From contig NZ_CP150269.1 in the NCBI RefSeq assembly GCF_037976825.1, positions 4,167,501 to 4,231,500 of the forward strand: DNA of 64,000 bases, read 5' to 3'. The position numbers and the translations under genes were made by a program. Positions 53,365-62,460 of the stretch are shown piece by piece (position 1 is the stretch's first letter; every line of letters starts with the position of its first letter). Under the pieces are notes generated by a model. It did no database searches. It worked only from the letters and a program-made list of their open reading frames with translations, and was not told where the DNA came from. The DNA comes from Paenibacillus sp. FSL K6-1330 (GTDB lineage: Bacteria; Bacillota; Bacilli; Paenibacillales; Paenibacillaceae).

Positions 53365-54179
53365 AGGTCGACGATCAGACCATCGTAAGCCACCTTAATG
53401 CCCGCGGGTTCGAAAGCGCGTTCAAAATCATCATGCAGAAATCCGGAGTTATGTGTAAAATGAGTTACATATACAAGACCGTTACTCCCAAGCGTACCTT
53501 CTTCCCGCCACACGCGCTGAACCTCAAGCACAGTTTCAATCCCCATATGGTTTGGATTTCGATCATTGTTCGTAAAGCTATGCGTGCAATCGATTATCGC
53601 CATATCGATCACTTTGCCCTGAAGCCATTTCCAAGTATCCTCATGCAGCCATCCGGTGTCATTGCCGTAAAACAGCGTTTTGCCCCCTTTTTCTATGTAA
53701 AACAGCAAACAAGTTTCCATTGGGTCATGATTCGCAAGCAAAGGGGTGACTTGTGTGTCGCTGAGTGAAATCGTCTCGAACGGGCGCAATAAGTGGAACG
53801 CGAACCTGCCTCCAGCGTCCGGCCCAAGTGCGGCTATAGTCTGGTTAATGGCCGAATCGTTGCCGTAAATATGTAAGGGGTGATCGATACCGTGCGCAAA
53901 TCCTTCAATACGGTTGTATAGATCCGATGGCTGAAAATGATCGTAATGCGTATGCGTGAACAATAGATGCTCAACCGCGCCCAAGTCGATCCGATCACGG
54001 AGCGCCTGCATATGCGAATCTGCGGAATAGTCAACCTTGATAACGCCATCAATCAATACAGAGCTTCTAGTTCGAATGTTTTTTCCTGCGAGCGACCTCG
54101 CGTTGCAGCAGGCGTCACAGCGGCAGAACGGGTTTGGAAATCCTTCCGCTGCAGCCGTTCCAAGAAAGTGGATTTTCAT
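53361..54179 (-). CDS. PhnP-like MBL-fold metal hydrolase
   Basis: This 272-aa metallo-beta-lactamase-fold protein has FTHTHYDHF (H76, H78, D80, H81) and, near the N-terminus, cysteines C19, C21 and C24 like the structural zinc site of PhnP. PhnP is a cyclic phosphodiesterase of the phosphonate pathway, and other relatives act on RNA or cyclic phosphates. It is the first gene of a unit with an MFS carrier and a metallophosphoesterase, downstream of a DeoR regulator. Substrate is unresolved. Confidence 0.88.
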   Translation of the reverse strand: MKIHFLGTAAAEGFPNPFCRCDACCNARSLAGKNIRTRSSVLIDGVIKVDYSADSHMQALRDRIDLGAVEHLLFTHTHYDHFQPSDLYNRIEGFAHGIDHPLHIYGNDSAINQTIAALGPDAGGRFAFHLLRPFETISLSDTQVTPLLANHDPMETCLLFYIEKGGKTLFYGNDTGWLHEDTWKWLQGKVIDMAIIDCTHSFTNNDRNPNHMGIETVLEVQRVWREEGTLGSNGLVYVTHFTHNSGFLHDDFERAFEPAGIKVAYDGLIVDL

Positions 54180-54385
54180 TGGTTTCTCCTCCTTTTTAGA
54201 AGCGATCGTTTATTTCCTCGATTCTTGATTAATACAGATAATACCACATATATACAATCAATCACATACAATTATTTATGATTTACAACCTTTTTTCTTT
54301 CGAAATCCGTTGACCGAACATGCCTGTCCCATCAACACATAAATACACATAAACACAACCCCTTATAACCAAAAAACCGAGTATA

Positions 54386-54431
54386 AACATAAAAATAAAC
54401 GATCCCTGGTTCGTAAGAACCAAAAATCGTT
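54386..54431 (-). terminator. Hairpin between the DeoR gene and the PhnP-like gene
   Basis: AACGAT/ATCGTT and GGTTC/GAACC (54398-54431) form a two-part stem, followed leftward by TTTATTTTTATG. It probably ends the DeoR transcript. The rest of the 265-bp spacer is AT-rich and should hold the promoter of the PhnP-MFS-phosphoesterase unit. Confidence 0.6.
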
Positions 54432-54444
54432 CATATGGATTCTA

Positions 54445-55212
54445 TTATTTATAGACGATTTCGATGCCGCTTTTGCTAAATGTATCAACGATATCCCGGT
54501 CGATTTTGGAATCCGTCACAAATCGTTCGACCTCGGTTACTCCGCATACTTTGATAAATGAATTTTGTCCGAACTTGCTGCTGTCTGCGAGGGCGATGCA
54601 GCGCTTCGCGTTCGCGTGCATTATTTTTTTCACTTGGACTTCGCCGATTGCGTTATCGGTAATTCCTGCTTCCAACGTAACCCCGCTCATACTCATAAAG
54701 AACAAATCCGCATGAAAGCGGGAAGTAAACTCTTCTGCCAGATCTCCGATGATGCTTTGCTCTTGATGACGAATAACGCCCCCGGTCATAATCACCGTAT
54801 AACCTGGCATCGAAACGAGTTCGTTCACGATCGAAAGCGAATTCGTAATAACGGTTAATCGGTCGAACTTGGCCTTCAACGCCTTAGCAATCTGAGTGTT
54901 CGTCGTACTTGGGTCAAGCGCGATGGACATCCCTTCGGTCACATAACGAACCGCGATTTGAGAAAGCTCCGTCTTCTCTTCCATATATATAGACTCGCGG
55001 ATCGGCAGCGGTATTTCCCGGCTATAGTCGGGCTCCTTCAAAATCGCCCCGCCGTGCACCCGCCGCAGGTAACCTTCACTTTCTAAATATTCGAGGTCAC
55101 GTCTGATCGTCTCGAACGAAACCCCGAAATGCTCGATGAGCTCTGACGCTCGGATCGATTTGTCCTGATTCAGTTTCTGAATAATAATTTGATGCCGCTG
55201 CTCAGCAAACAA
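54445..55212 (-). CDS. DeoR-family transcriptional regulator
   Basis: This 255-aa protein has an N-terminal DeoR helix-turn-helix (IRASELIEHFGVSFETIRRD, YLRRVHGGA) and a sugar-phosphate-sensing DeoRC domain (ALDPSTTNTQIAKAL, TGGVIRHQEQS, ADSSKFGQ). TTG at 55212 has AAGGAG eight bases upstream; the GTG at 55221 lies inside that site. It is upstream of the PhnP-MFS-phosphoesterase genes on the same strand and likely represses them until a phosphorylated metabolite appears. Confidence 0.92.
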   Translation of the reverse strand: MFAEQRHQIIIQKLNQDKSIRASELIEHFGVSFETIRRDLEYLESEGYLRRVHGGAILKEPDYSREIPLPIRESIYMEEKTELSQIAVRYVTEGMSIALDPSTTNTQIAKALKAKFDRLTVITNSLSIVNELVSMPGYTVIMTGGVIRHQEQSIIGDLAEEFTSRFHADLFFMSMSGVTLEAGITDNAIGEVQVKKIMHANAKRCIALADSSKFGQNSFIKVCGVTEVERFVTDSKIDRDIVDTFSKSGIEIVYK

Positions 55213-55316
55213 CCACTCCACTCCTTACTTGCCTAGACTTCTTAATTAGAAGTTTACCATAAAAGCATTCAATCCTCCTGTTCAACCGTTTCGGGAGCAA
55301 TTGTAGTGTTACCGCG

Positions 55317-55952
55317 TTATTTTACAAATAGCTTCATCAACTGTATGTAAATCGGATGTATCATGTAGCCAGTCGGGTTAACGGAATATCGTGTACCCGT
55401 ATCTAGCTGCCAGATCCGGTCCATTTCTTCCTCGCTCAGATCAAAGTCAAAAATTTCGCTGTTTTCCTTTATCCTTTGCAAATTTAACGATTTGGGGATA
55501 ATAATAACCCCCCGATTTATGTGCCAACGTAATATGACTTGTGCAACTGACTTTTGTTGATTACGGGCAATCTCAACGAGAACCGGATGCTCCAGCAAAG
55601 CCTTGTTTCCTTGACCTAGTGGGCCCCAAGCTTCATGCAGTACCCGATCACGAACCATATAGTCATGCAAATCGTGTTGTTGAAACTCCGGATGCGTTTC
55701 GATTTGGTTGATCATCGGTGATATCCGAGATTGCTTAATGAGATGCTTCAAATGCTTAATTTCGAAATTTGCTACGCCGATGACATTAATTCTCCCTTCC
55801 ATGTACAAATCCTCCATCGCCGCCCACGCTTTCTCGTAATGAGGTCCAGCAAAATGAATCAAATACATATCGAGATACGTAACATTCAGTTTCCGACAAG
55901 TTTGCTCAAACGCTTTTTTCGTTGCATGATATCCAAGATCTGTTGTCCATAC
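55317..55952 (-). pseudogene. Aldo/keto reductase, 5'-truncated
   Basis: The frame reads VWTTDLGYHATKKAFEQ, then YLIHFAG and the family C-terminus (VAQVILRWHINRGVIIIPKS). An in-frame TAG stands directly before it at 55953. The first roughly 80 residues, including the catalytic Asp-Tyr-Lys, are missing. A TTG/ATG-started product from inside the remnant would be inactive. It lies just downstream of an MFS gene. Confidence 0.85.
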
Positions 55953-55994
55953 CTATCGATGTCACATTCCTGTAAGAATCAACAGTCATTCAGC

Positions 55995-57203
55995 TTATAT
56001 CGCCGTGTGCCCCTTTTTTTCCGTAAAAAAGTACAGTAATGCCAAGATCGGAAAAAGAACGCCAACCCACATCGCCGCTTTCCAGCCGCCCATGGCGTAA
56101 GCCCAACCTCCGACTGCAGAGCCTATGGCTCCACCCGCAAAAAAGATCGCCATATACATGCCGTTCAGCCGGCTGCGCACCTCATCTCCCAAAGCGAAGA
56201 TCGCTCGCTGTCCCAACACCATATTGGCTGAAACGCCCATGTCTAGAAGGATGGCAGCAATGACCAGGATAACGATAGAGAATATAGAACCTCCAGGAAA
56301 CATAATCGGCAAAAGCCCCGACAGTATCACCAGCACGATGGACAATCCGGTTGCCGAACGTATCAGACCTTTATCTGCAAAGCGGCCAGCTATAGGCGCT
56401 ACCGCCGCGCCGGAAACCCCTGCCAAAGCGAACAGCGCTACGCCTGTTGATGAAAAATGAAACACCGGACTCGTTAAAACGAGCGGAACCGTTGTCCAGA
56501 ACAGACTAAACATGCCGAACAAAAACGCGTGATACAGTGCGCGGCGCCGCAGAATCGGCGTTGTCTTGAGCAAATGCAGCATGGATGAGATGATTACCGG
56601 ATATTTGTCCTTAGTTTGCGGCTGCCTTGCCGGAAGGACTTTTGCCAAGACAAGAGCCAGTACCAAGAGCATGGCAGAGGAAATAATAAAGATGGCATGC
56701 CAGCCGAAATATTTATCCACCATACTCGAAACCGGACGGGCCAACATGATTCCCAAAAACAGACCGCTCATTACGTTGCCTACATTACGTCCGCGCGTCT
56801 CCTCAGGAGAAAGATGCGCCGCATAGGGAATCAGGATCTGGGCCGCGACGGCCCCCACGCCTATAAACAAGGAGGCGGCAAGAAACAGCGCCGCGTTCTG
56901 TGCCTCAGCGGCGATGATTAATACAATGGACGTCAGAATCAACAGCGTAACCACCAGTTTGCGGTTTTCGAGCAAGTCTCCCAAAGGGACGATAAATAAC
57001 AAGCCGATTCCGTAGCCGATTTGAGTCAGCGTGACGATCAAACCTGCGGCTTCCGAAGATAACCCTATTGCCGAGCTGATCGATTCAATTAAAGGTTGTG
57101 TATAATAAAGATTTGCAACGATCAACCCACAGGCAACAGCAAGAATCAATGTGATCCATGTAGAAACGGATTTCTCCAACCTTTCCTTTGCGTTTTCATT
57201 CAT
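55995..57203 (-). CDS. MFS transporter (drug/metabolite efflux type)
   Basis: This 402-aa carrier has 12 membrane segments, with [13 protein letters not shown] in the first helix and [12 protein letters not shown] in loop 2-3, as in the YnfM/YdhP-like efflux group. The ATG at 57203 has GGAG eight bases upstream. It follows a TetR gene on the same strand, with palindromic operators in between, so it is probably induced by a ligand of that TetR protein. Confidence 0.9.
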   Translation of the reverse strand: MNENAKERLEKSVSTWITLILAVACGLIVANLYYTQPLIESISSAIGLSSEAAGLIVTLTQIGYGIGLLFIVPLGDLLENRKLVVTLLILTSIVLIIAAEAQNAALFLAASLFIGVGAVAAQILIPYAAHLSPEETRGRNVGNVMSGLFLGIMLARPVSSMVDKYFGWHAIFIISSAMLLVLALVLAKVLPARQPQTKDKYPVIISSMLHLLKTTPILRRRALYHAFLFGMFSLFWTTVPLVLTSPVFHFSSTGVALFALAGVSGAAVAPIAGRFADKGLIRSATGLSIVLVILSGLLPIMFPGGSIFSIVILVIAAILLDMGVSANMVLGQRAIFALGDEVRSRLNGMYMAIFFAGGAIGSAVGGWAYAMGGWKAAMWVGVLFPILALLYFFTEKKGHTAI

Positions 57204-57245
57204 GTTAAGCACTCCTTTTTTTATGAACTATTGCATTACAATACA

Positions 57246-57323
57246 GGAATGATCATTCCAGTTTGAAGATAGCTTGTCCCCTATGCTCAAACTCAAGGGG
57301 GTTGTTTTTCGGAATGTCATTCC
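57246..57323. promoter_or_regulatory. Two TetR-type operator sites upstream of the MFS gene
   Basis: GGAATGATCATTCC (57246-57259) is a perfect palindrome, and GGAATGTCATTCC (57311-57323) is a near copy. Both are followed by AGTTTGA. The first core, GATCATTCCA, recurs in the other TetR/MFS spacer at 61648-61657. Confidence 0.6.
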
Positions 57324-57346
57324 AGTTTGATGAAAAAAAAATAGAT

Positions 57347-57931
57347 TTACAGCATCTCGAAGACCGCATTCATCATACCGTGGACTTTATTAATATCGCT
57401 CTGGACCCTGGCCATTACGTTGATGCTATGGTTGAGATTCAGCAGCAGGTACGAGAACATTTTAATATCTTTCTCCGGGGCTATCTCTCCCGTTTCTTGC
57501 CCTTTCTTTAAGGTCTCATAAAACAGCTGCTCCAATTCCGTAAACCTTTGGCGAATCATATTCTGCAAGGGCTCATCCACCGTATCCAAACCAATAGAAG
57601 CATTCGTAATCAGACATCCATTGGGGAGAGCTTCGCCGTGCGTGGCAAAAGCGTTCATGATATGCAGCTCGAAATACTGGCGGATCCCCGCGATCGCAGA
57701 AGTTGCATGTATCATCTGATCGCGTTTTTTTTGCGACATTTTTTTATAATATTGGATGGCCTCGTAATACAGCGTCTGTTTATCGTGAAACGTTTCGTAC
57801 ATACTGGATCTGCTCAACTCCATGGATTCCAATAAATCCGGTATGCTTGTAGCTTCATATCCCTTTTCCCAAAAAACGATCATGGCCTTGCGCAGTACTT
57901 GCTCCCGGTCAAATTCCTTGGTCCGTCCCAT
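57347..57931 (-). CDS. TetR/AcrR-family regulator
   Basis: This 194-aa protein has the TetR helix-turn-helix (EKGYEATSIPDLLESMELSR) and a C-terminal ligand domain. The ATG at 57931 has AAGGAGGGG at ideal spacing; the long open extension to 58147 is rejected. It lies upstream of the MFS gene and probably represses it through the sites at 57246-57323. Confidence 0.92.
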   Translation of the reverse strand: MGRTKEFDREQVLRKAMIVFWEKGYEATSIPDLLESMELSRSSMYETFHDKQTLYYEAIQYYKKMSQKKRDQMIHATSAIAGIRQYFELHIMNAFATHGEALPNGCLITNASIGLDTVDEPLQNMIRQRFTELEQLFYETLKKGQETGEIAPEKDIKMFSYLLLNLNHSINVMARVQSDINKVHGMMNAVFEML

Positions 57932-57966
57932 TGATACCCCCTCCTTTTCTACATGAGTATAAACCA

Positions 57967-57986
57967 ACTGGAACGAGTAGTCCAGT
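57967..57986. promoter_or_regulatory. Dyad upstream of the TetR gene
   Basis: ACTGGA-N8-TCCAGT, a perfect 6-bp dyad 36 bp before the TetR start codon, is a possible autoregulatory operator. Its sequence is only partly like the two sites upstream of the MFS gene. Confidence 0.4.
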
Positions 57987-58118
57987 ATTTTTTCAAGCAG
58001 CAGAAGACGATTCAAAAATGATACGGACGAGTATATTAAATGACCCTCACATCGGCCTGGGGTTCCAAAAATAATGAAGAGAAACGTCAACCTTCCCATG
58101 ACCTTCCTCCTCATTCGT

Positions 58119-58571
58119 TCATTTAAATAGATTTTCGATAACCCCAAAATCGAAGTCGTTCACGATTTTATACTCCCTGTTGTACCTTTTATGATTGCTC
58201 GAACCGTTATAGATTCGCACGTGGTCTGAACTAAAGAAGTATACGGCGAAGGTCGGGCCGTTACGGCCCTGGAACCAAACTTCATATTCATTGTCACCGT
58301 GATCCACTCTGCTGGTTTTACGCAGTTTGACTTCGGAAAAGGTGTTCATGATGCGCTCGATCTCTGCGGGATCTGTAATTTCTATCACTTGCTCGTTCGG
58401 ACGAAACCGATTTTTCCCGACGCTCATATGGCTAATAGTCCCAGGTTCATTCAACTGATCGAGGACTATCTCCTTAAACGATGTTCTGTTTTGAAACGCC
58501 GAATATATCATCGCGCTGATTAGAATCAAAACGCAAATTGCCAGAAAGACATACCATGTGCGTTTATTCAG
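58119..58571 (-). CDS. Small membrane-anchored protein of unknown function
   Basis: A protein of about 150 aa with an N-terminal signal anchor (NKRTWYVFLAICVLILISAM) and an extracytoplasmic domain of about 110 residues with no recognised motif. The natural start seems to be CTG at 58571, seven bases after GGGAGGAG. The first standard codon is TTG at 58529, which would cut the anchor and lacks a site. A sequencing error or a rare CTG start are both possible. It is on the same strand as the TetR gene, about 190 bp upstream of it. Confidence 0.6.
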   Translation of the reverse strand: MNKRTWYVFLAICVLILISAMIYSAFQNRTSFKEIVLDQLNEPGTISHMSVGKNRFRPNEQVIEITDPAEIERIMNTFSEVKLRKTSRVDHGDNEYEVWFQGRNGPTFAVYFFSSDHVRIYNGSSNHKRYNREYKIVNDFDFGVIENLFK

Positions 58572-58661
58572 CCGCCATCTCCTCCCTCGTGTCGAAATAA
58601 AGCGTCCACTTTGATTATAACATCAATCACAGCCCAGAATTATCCAATATCCAAAGTGTGG

Positions 58662-58985
58662 CTATATTTTCACCTTGTACCAGCCAGCTTCTCCTAAGAA
58701 ATCAGACCTTGTCAATCCATCTTCACCTAACAAGCATCGGTAGTTCGTTACCGTTCCATCATGAGTTATGATAAAGACCCTCTTTACACGCAGCGCTTTA
58801 ATCCACCTTATCAATCTCAATCCAAGTGGTGCGAATGCAGATTCAGACAACGTATTAATTCCCGTTTTCCATAACTCCGGATGATCCTTTTCCAATACAA
58901 TATAGTCTGAATGGTCGGTTACGATCATACCAAGTGGATAGTGGATATCACATTTTAACACAAAGGCTTCGGGGTTTGAGGGCTT
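58662..58985 (-). pseudogene. Histidine phosphatase-family C-terminal remnant
   Basis: About 107 codons match the C-terminal half of histidine phosphatases (ELWKTGINTLSE, RVFIITHDGTVTNYR, LTRSDFLGEAGWYKV). The N-terminal RHG motif is missing, and an in-frame TGA precedes the remnant. A GTG at 58961 has no ribosome site. It lies past the phosphotransferase gene. Confidence 0.65.
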
Positions 58986-59050
58986 TCAGTTATGAAGTGT
59001 TTATCAAACATCTAACCATACTTGTTCCGTCTTTTCCTCGCTTTTATAAA

Positions 59051-60043
59051 TTACTGGAATTTGTCGATCAACGAAATTCCTTTTAGAATCCGCATCCTAC
59101 TATCACTTAAAAAATCACGGGTCCAACCATCTGCTTGAATTAGATCCCAACTCCGGTGCATACCGACAACCACGATAATTTCACGCAGTCTCAGGAAGAG
59201 CTCCAGCTGATCCTTCCAGCCGTCAGGCATTTGACGGCCATCCTCTGTATAGCCCCGCTCGAAATGTTTCATGAAAAGTTCGCACTGCAGCTTACGCTCT
59301 GCCTTCGAATCTTCCCCGAATACGTAGAGCAAATAATAAAGCTGGATGGCAATGTCTTCGACATACCAACTGTACTGGCATTCATCGAAGTCAAAGAGCG
59401 TTATTTCCCCTGATTCATCAACCATGAAATTTCCTACATTGATATCTCCGTGTATCAAACCGAAATTATCAGTAGTAACACGGAGACTGGACAAATGTCT
59501 TTTAAGTTCATCAAGTGCATGAAGAATTGGTAGATGCTCTGCAGGTATATAATGTTTGGCCCGTAATAGGTATTCATTGCATTCCCATGTGTGTCTATTT
59601 GCCTTTTGTTTGTAACGCTTCGACAGTTCATGGAGACGGCCAGTCAGGCGTCCGCATTGCTCGTAAAGTACTGGATTATCTAGGCATTCGGGGTATCCGA
59701 TTTTACGACCAGGCGCATATCTGAATGAGGTCACGTAGAAATCAATATGATTTCCTTGGATTCGTTCAAAGTCCTTTCCATTAATCGAAGATACCGAGTC
59801 TGAAACTGCCAGACCATTCTCTGATAGATAACGAATCCATTCTAATTCAGCTGCAAGTCCTTCATCTGTGCGATGAGTGCTCGGTGTGAAACGGAGGATA
59901 TATTTCATATGATTGCGATTGTAGGAATATACAAAATTTTGAAATCCTCCAATAAAAGTCAGCTCCTTGGGGCTAACTCCGAACCGTGCTGCACCTTCAA
60001 TGGCATGTTCATCCAAGAACATTAATTTTATGTTTTGGTCCAT
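59051..60043 (-). CDS. Aminoglycoside phosphotransferase-family (APH/ChoK-like) kinase
   Basis: This 330-aa kinase-like protein has the catalytic loop LIHGDINVGNFM (HGDxxxxN) and the metal-binding LFDFDE. The N-lobe (YILRFTP lysine/arginine region) is present. Such proteins phosphorylate small hydroxyl compounds (homoserine, methylthioribose, antibiotics), and the substrate is unknown. The ATG at 60043 has AAAGGAG five bases upstream. There is no operon partner except the decayed phosphatase downstream. Confidence 0.88.
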   Translation of the reverse strand: MDQNIKLMFLDEHAIEGAARFGVSPKELTFIGGFQNFVYSYNRNHMKYILRFTPSTHRTDEGLAAELEWIRYLSENGLAVSDSVSSINGKDFERIQGNHIDFYVTSFRYAPGRKIGYPECLDNPVLYEQCGRLTGRLHELSKRYKQKANRHTWECNEYLLRAKHYIPAEHLPILHALDELKRHLSSLRVTTDNFGLIHGDINVGNFMVDESGEITLFDFDECQYSWYVEDIAIQLYYLLYVFGEDSKAERKLQCELFMKHFERGYTEDGRQMPDGWKDQLELFLRLREIIVVVGMHRSWDLIQADGWTRDFLSDSRMRILKGISLIDKFQ

Positions 60044-60404
60044 GCGCACTCCTTTCATACGAACCCCATTTCGAATCGCTTGGGTGAAACTTAACTCAAC
60101 ATTAGGGGTGCAGGATATCCCATATAACAGGTCCTAGTGAGATTATACATTTTAAAGGACCTCCCCCTTTTCCTCATACCAGCGGATCATTCCCCAAGCC
60201 GGTATATTTGAGAAGAGTTCTGATTCTATACTCATTATATGTTTCTCCTTTATGAATTTTAAAGATCCTTACTGGCATACTTACTTCAGGTCAGTATATA
60301 GTTACTACCGATTTCATCACTATATTAACGTTAATATATTACAAGCATAGCATAACATGGATTATACAAGTTTTATCCAGCATGAAAAACAAACCTATAT
60401 AGTC
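60044..60404. other. Spacer with one small frame
   Basis: 360 bp between the phosphotransferase and an MFS gene. It contains the 27-codon frame at 60152-60235 and AT-rich sequence (ATTAACGTTAATAT palindrome at about 60323). Nothing else was recognised. Confidence 0.4.
60152..60235 (-). CDS. 27-aa small ORF or N-terminal gene remnant
   Basis: ATG at 60235 follows AAAGGAG by nine bases and runs 27 codons to TAA. It encodes SELFSNIPAWGMIRWYEEKG inside. The strong ribosome site argues for translation. It may be a short peptide or the start of a truncated gene; I do not recognise the family. Confidence 0.4.
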   Translation of the reverse strand: MSIESELFSNIPAWGMIRWYEEKGEVL

Positions 60405-61610
60405 TTATGTTTTGCTGGGAAAACCATGTTTCTTCGAACTCCACGCAATAGTCAATGCAATGAGCAGCAGAATCAACAGCACTCCCGGAAACGACTTGAC
60501 TCCAATAAACTCCAACAAAGCAGCCCCGACAATCCCGCCACCGGCGATGGCCAGATTCCAGACTGTAGTATTGATTGGCATTACGATATCCACACCTTCT
60601 TCACCACTTGCATCGGCAAGCGCTGTTTGCAGTATGGTGGCGGCACCGCCGAAGGTAAATCCCCATAATGCCACGACCGCATAAACGACGAATGCCGATG
60701 TGACGCCCGTCCCTAGTGCTGCGGCTGCCAGCAGGAAGCCCAACAGACTAAGTAGGACAAGCAGGCGCAGGTGTCGATCTATCAACAGACCCACAATCCA
60801 GATCGAGATCAGTGCGAACGCTCCAAATACAAGCAAGACCAGATCAACACGCCCAGCCAGTCCCAAAGGCTCAAGAAACGGCGCGATATACGTATATAAA
60901 ATATTGTGTGCCAGCATCCACGTCAGTACCACCATAAGAATCGGACGGATGCCGGGCATAACAAACACTTGACGGATCGTCATACGTTGATTTCCAGGCT
61001 GTCCGGGATAGTCCGGCACCTGCCACAGAACCCATCCAATTAATGCGAGAGTCAGAAGTGACATGAGTCCGAATACAAGTCGCCAACCGATCAGATCACC
61101 GAGCAAGGTGCCAACCGGCACGCCTAGCGTAAGAGCAATCGGAGTACCAACCATCGCAACTGCCAAGGCACGACCTCTTAAAGCATCCGGAACCATACGA
61201 CGTGCGTATCCGGGAATCATCCCCCATGCGGCACCGGCAGATACACCTGCGAAAAATCGCGCGACCAGCGTTAATGCATAGCTGCTTGACAGTGCGGTAA
61301 TCGAGTTGAAGATGAAAAAACCTACAATAATAGCTAACAGAAGCGGACGTCGCCTCATCCCACCGGTAAACATAGCAAACGGAATTGCCGCCACAATGGA
61401 ACCCAAAGCATAGGAAGTTACGAGCTGTCCGGCCATTCCTGTTGTAATATTCAAACCTCCCGAGATATGCGGTAGTAAACCGGCTGGAATGGTTTCTGTA
61501 AAGATACAAATAAAACCTGTCATCGCAAGCGCGAGCAGTGCTAACCAAGGAAGTCTGGCAGGCGTAATTACCGTTTGTGCCGTACTCGTGGAAGATGATA
61601 ATTGAGACAA
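60405..61610 (-). CDS. MFS transporter (AraJ/Cmx-like efflux type)
   Basis: This 401-aa carrier has 12 membrane segments with the N-terminal signature TETIPAGLLPHIS and the motif C-like GTPIALTLGVPVGTLLGD in segment 5, typical of DHA1 drug or sugar efflux proteins. The start is TTG at 61610, eight bases after AGGGGG. It is divergent from a TetR gene that probably represses it. Confidence 0.92.
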   Translation of the reverse strand: MSQLSSSTSTAQTVITPARLPWLALLALAMTGFICIFTETIPAGLLPHISGGLNITTGMAGQLVTSYALGSIVAAIPFAMFTGGMRRRPLLLAIIVGFFIFNSITALSSSYALTLVARFFAGVSAGAAWGMIPGYARRMVPDALRGRALAVAMVGTPIALTLGVPVGTLLGDLIGWRLVFGLMSLLTLALIGWVLWQVPDYPGQPGNQRMTIRQVFVMPGIRPILMVVLTWMLAHNILYTYIAPFLEPLGLAGRVDLVLLVFGAFALISIWIVGLLIDRHLRLLVLLSLLGFLLAAAALGTGVTSAFVVYAVVALWGFTFGGAATILQTALADASGEEGVDIVMPINTTVWNLAIAGGGIVGAALLEFIGVKSFPGVLLILLLIALTIAWSSKKHGFPSKT

Positions 61611-61640
61611 AATATTTTCCCCCTCATGATAAATTCAATT

Positions 61641-61658
61641 ATGGATCGATCATTCCAT
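61641..61658. promoter_or_regulatory. TetR-type operator in the MFS/TetR divergent spacer
   Basis: ATGGA-TC-GATC-AT-TCCAT is an 18-bp imperfect palindrome. It shares the 10-mer GATCATTCCA with the operator at 57251. A half-copy TGGATCGAT lies at 61695. Confidence 0.6.
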
Positions 61659-61735
61659 ATATTAAATTCACCCTTCTCCCTTGTCAAGGACTTCTGGATC
61701 GATTAGTATAAAAGTAATAAAGGAGGGGCATTTAT

Positions 61736-62350
61736 ATGGCACGAACGGGACGACCACGAGCTTTTAATCGTGACGAGGCAGTTGCTGCCGCCATGCTTCT
61801 GTTCTGGGAACACGGCTATGAATCCACTTCGCTTGCTCAGTTACGTGCTGCCATGGGCGATATATCTGCAGCGAGTTTCTATGCCGCTTTCGAATCAAAA
61901 GAATCTCTGTTCCGAGAAGTAATGGATGAATATATCTCGAGGTATGGACAAGTTTCTGAAAGTTTCAGGGATACAAGTGTGACATCAAGAACGGCCATCG
62001 AACAAGGACTACGACGATCGGCTCAAATGCAGACAGAAGGCTCCCACCCTCTAGGTTGTCTGTTGATTTTGTCCGCTGTGAATTGTTCACCCGAGCAACA
62101 ACACATCCGAGAGATGCTTGCCAAGGAACGAGCTAGGGTCCACAGTTGGCTAAAAGGCTGTATAGAGCGGGCCGTAGCCAATAAAGAGTTGCCGGATTCA
62201 ACGGATATCCCCATGCTGGTAACCTTATTCGAAACATTTCTGCAAGGAATGTCGACGCAAGCACGAGACGGTGTTTCATACGAAGCCCTGGATGCCGCCA
62301 TTACTCAACTGATGAGCATATGGGATTCATTATCGACGAAGTTAGGCTAA
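61736..62350 (+). CDS. TetR/AcrR-family regulator
   Basis: This 204-aa protein has the TetR DNA-binding domain (EHGYESTSLAQLRAAMGDIS) and a TetR C-terminal domain of the kind found with efflux carriers (HPLGCLLILSAVN). AAGGAGGGG precedes the ATG at 61736. It is divergent from the MFS gene with a palindrome in the shared promoter. It is a relative of the regulator at 57347-57931. Confidence 0.93.
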   Translation: MARTGRPRAFNRDEAVAAAMLLFWEHGYESTSLAQLRAAMGDISAASFYAAFESKESLFREVMDEYISRYGQVSESFRDTSVTSRTAIEQGLRRSAQMQTEGSHPLGCLLILSAVNCSPEQQHIREMLAKERARVHSWLKGCIERAVANKELPDSTDIPMLVTLFETFLQGMSTQARDGVSYEALDAAITQLMSIWDSLSTKLG

Positions 62351-62386
62351 CGCGACCATCATTAAGCCATAAAGTAAAATAAACAA

Positions 62387-62416
62387 AAAACCTGCTAGCC
62401 ATGGCTAGCAGGTTTT
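62387..62416. terminator. Bidirectional rho-independent terminator
   Basis: A perfect palindrome (ACCTGCTAGCC/GGCTAGCAGGT with a CATG-like centre) flanked by A-runs on the left and T-runs on the right. It serves the convergent TetR gene and the gene at 62461. Confidence 0.85.
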
Positions 62417-62460
62417 GCTCTAACAATACTTCCCCTATTACTGAATACCCGGTCTGCTTT

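Noticed and set aside
57932..58147. N-terminal extension of the TetR protein
   Set aside because: An ideal ribosome site and the family start lie at 57931. The extension crosses the promoter dyad and overlaps the neighbouring gene.
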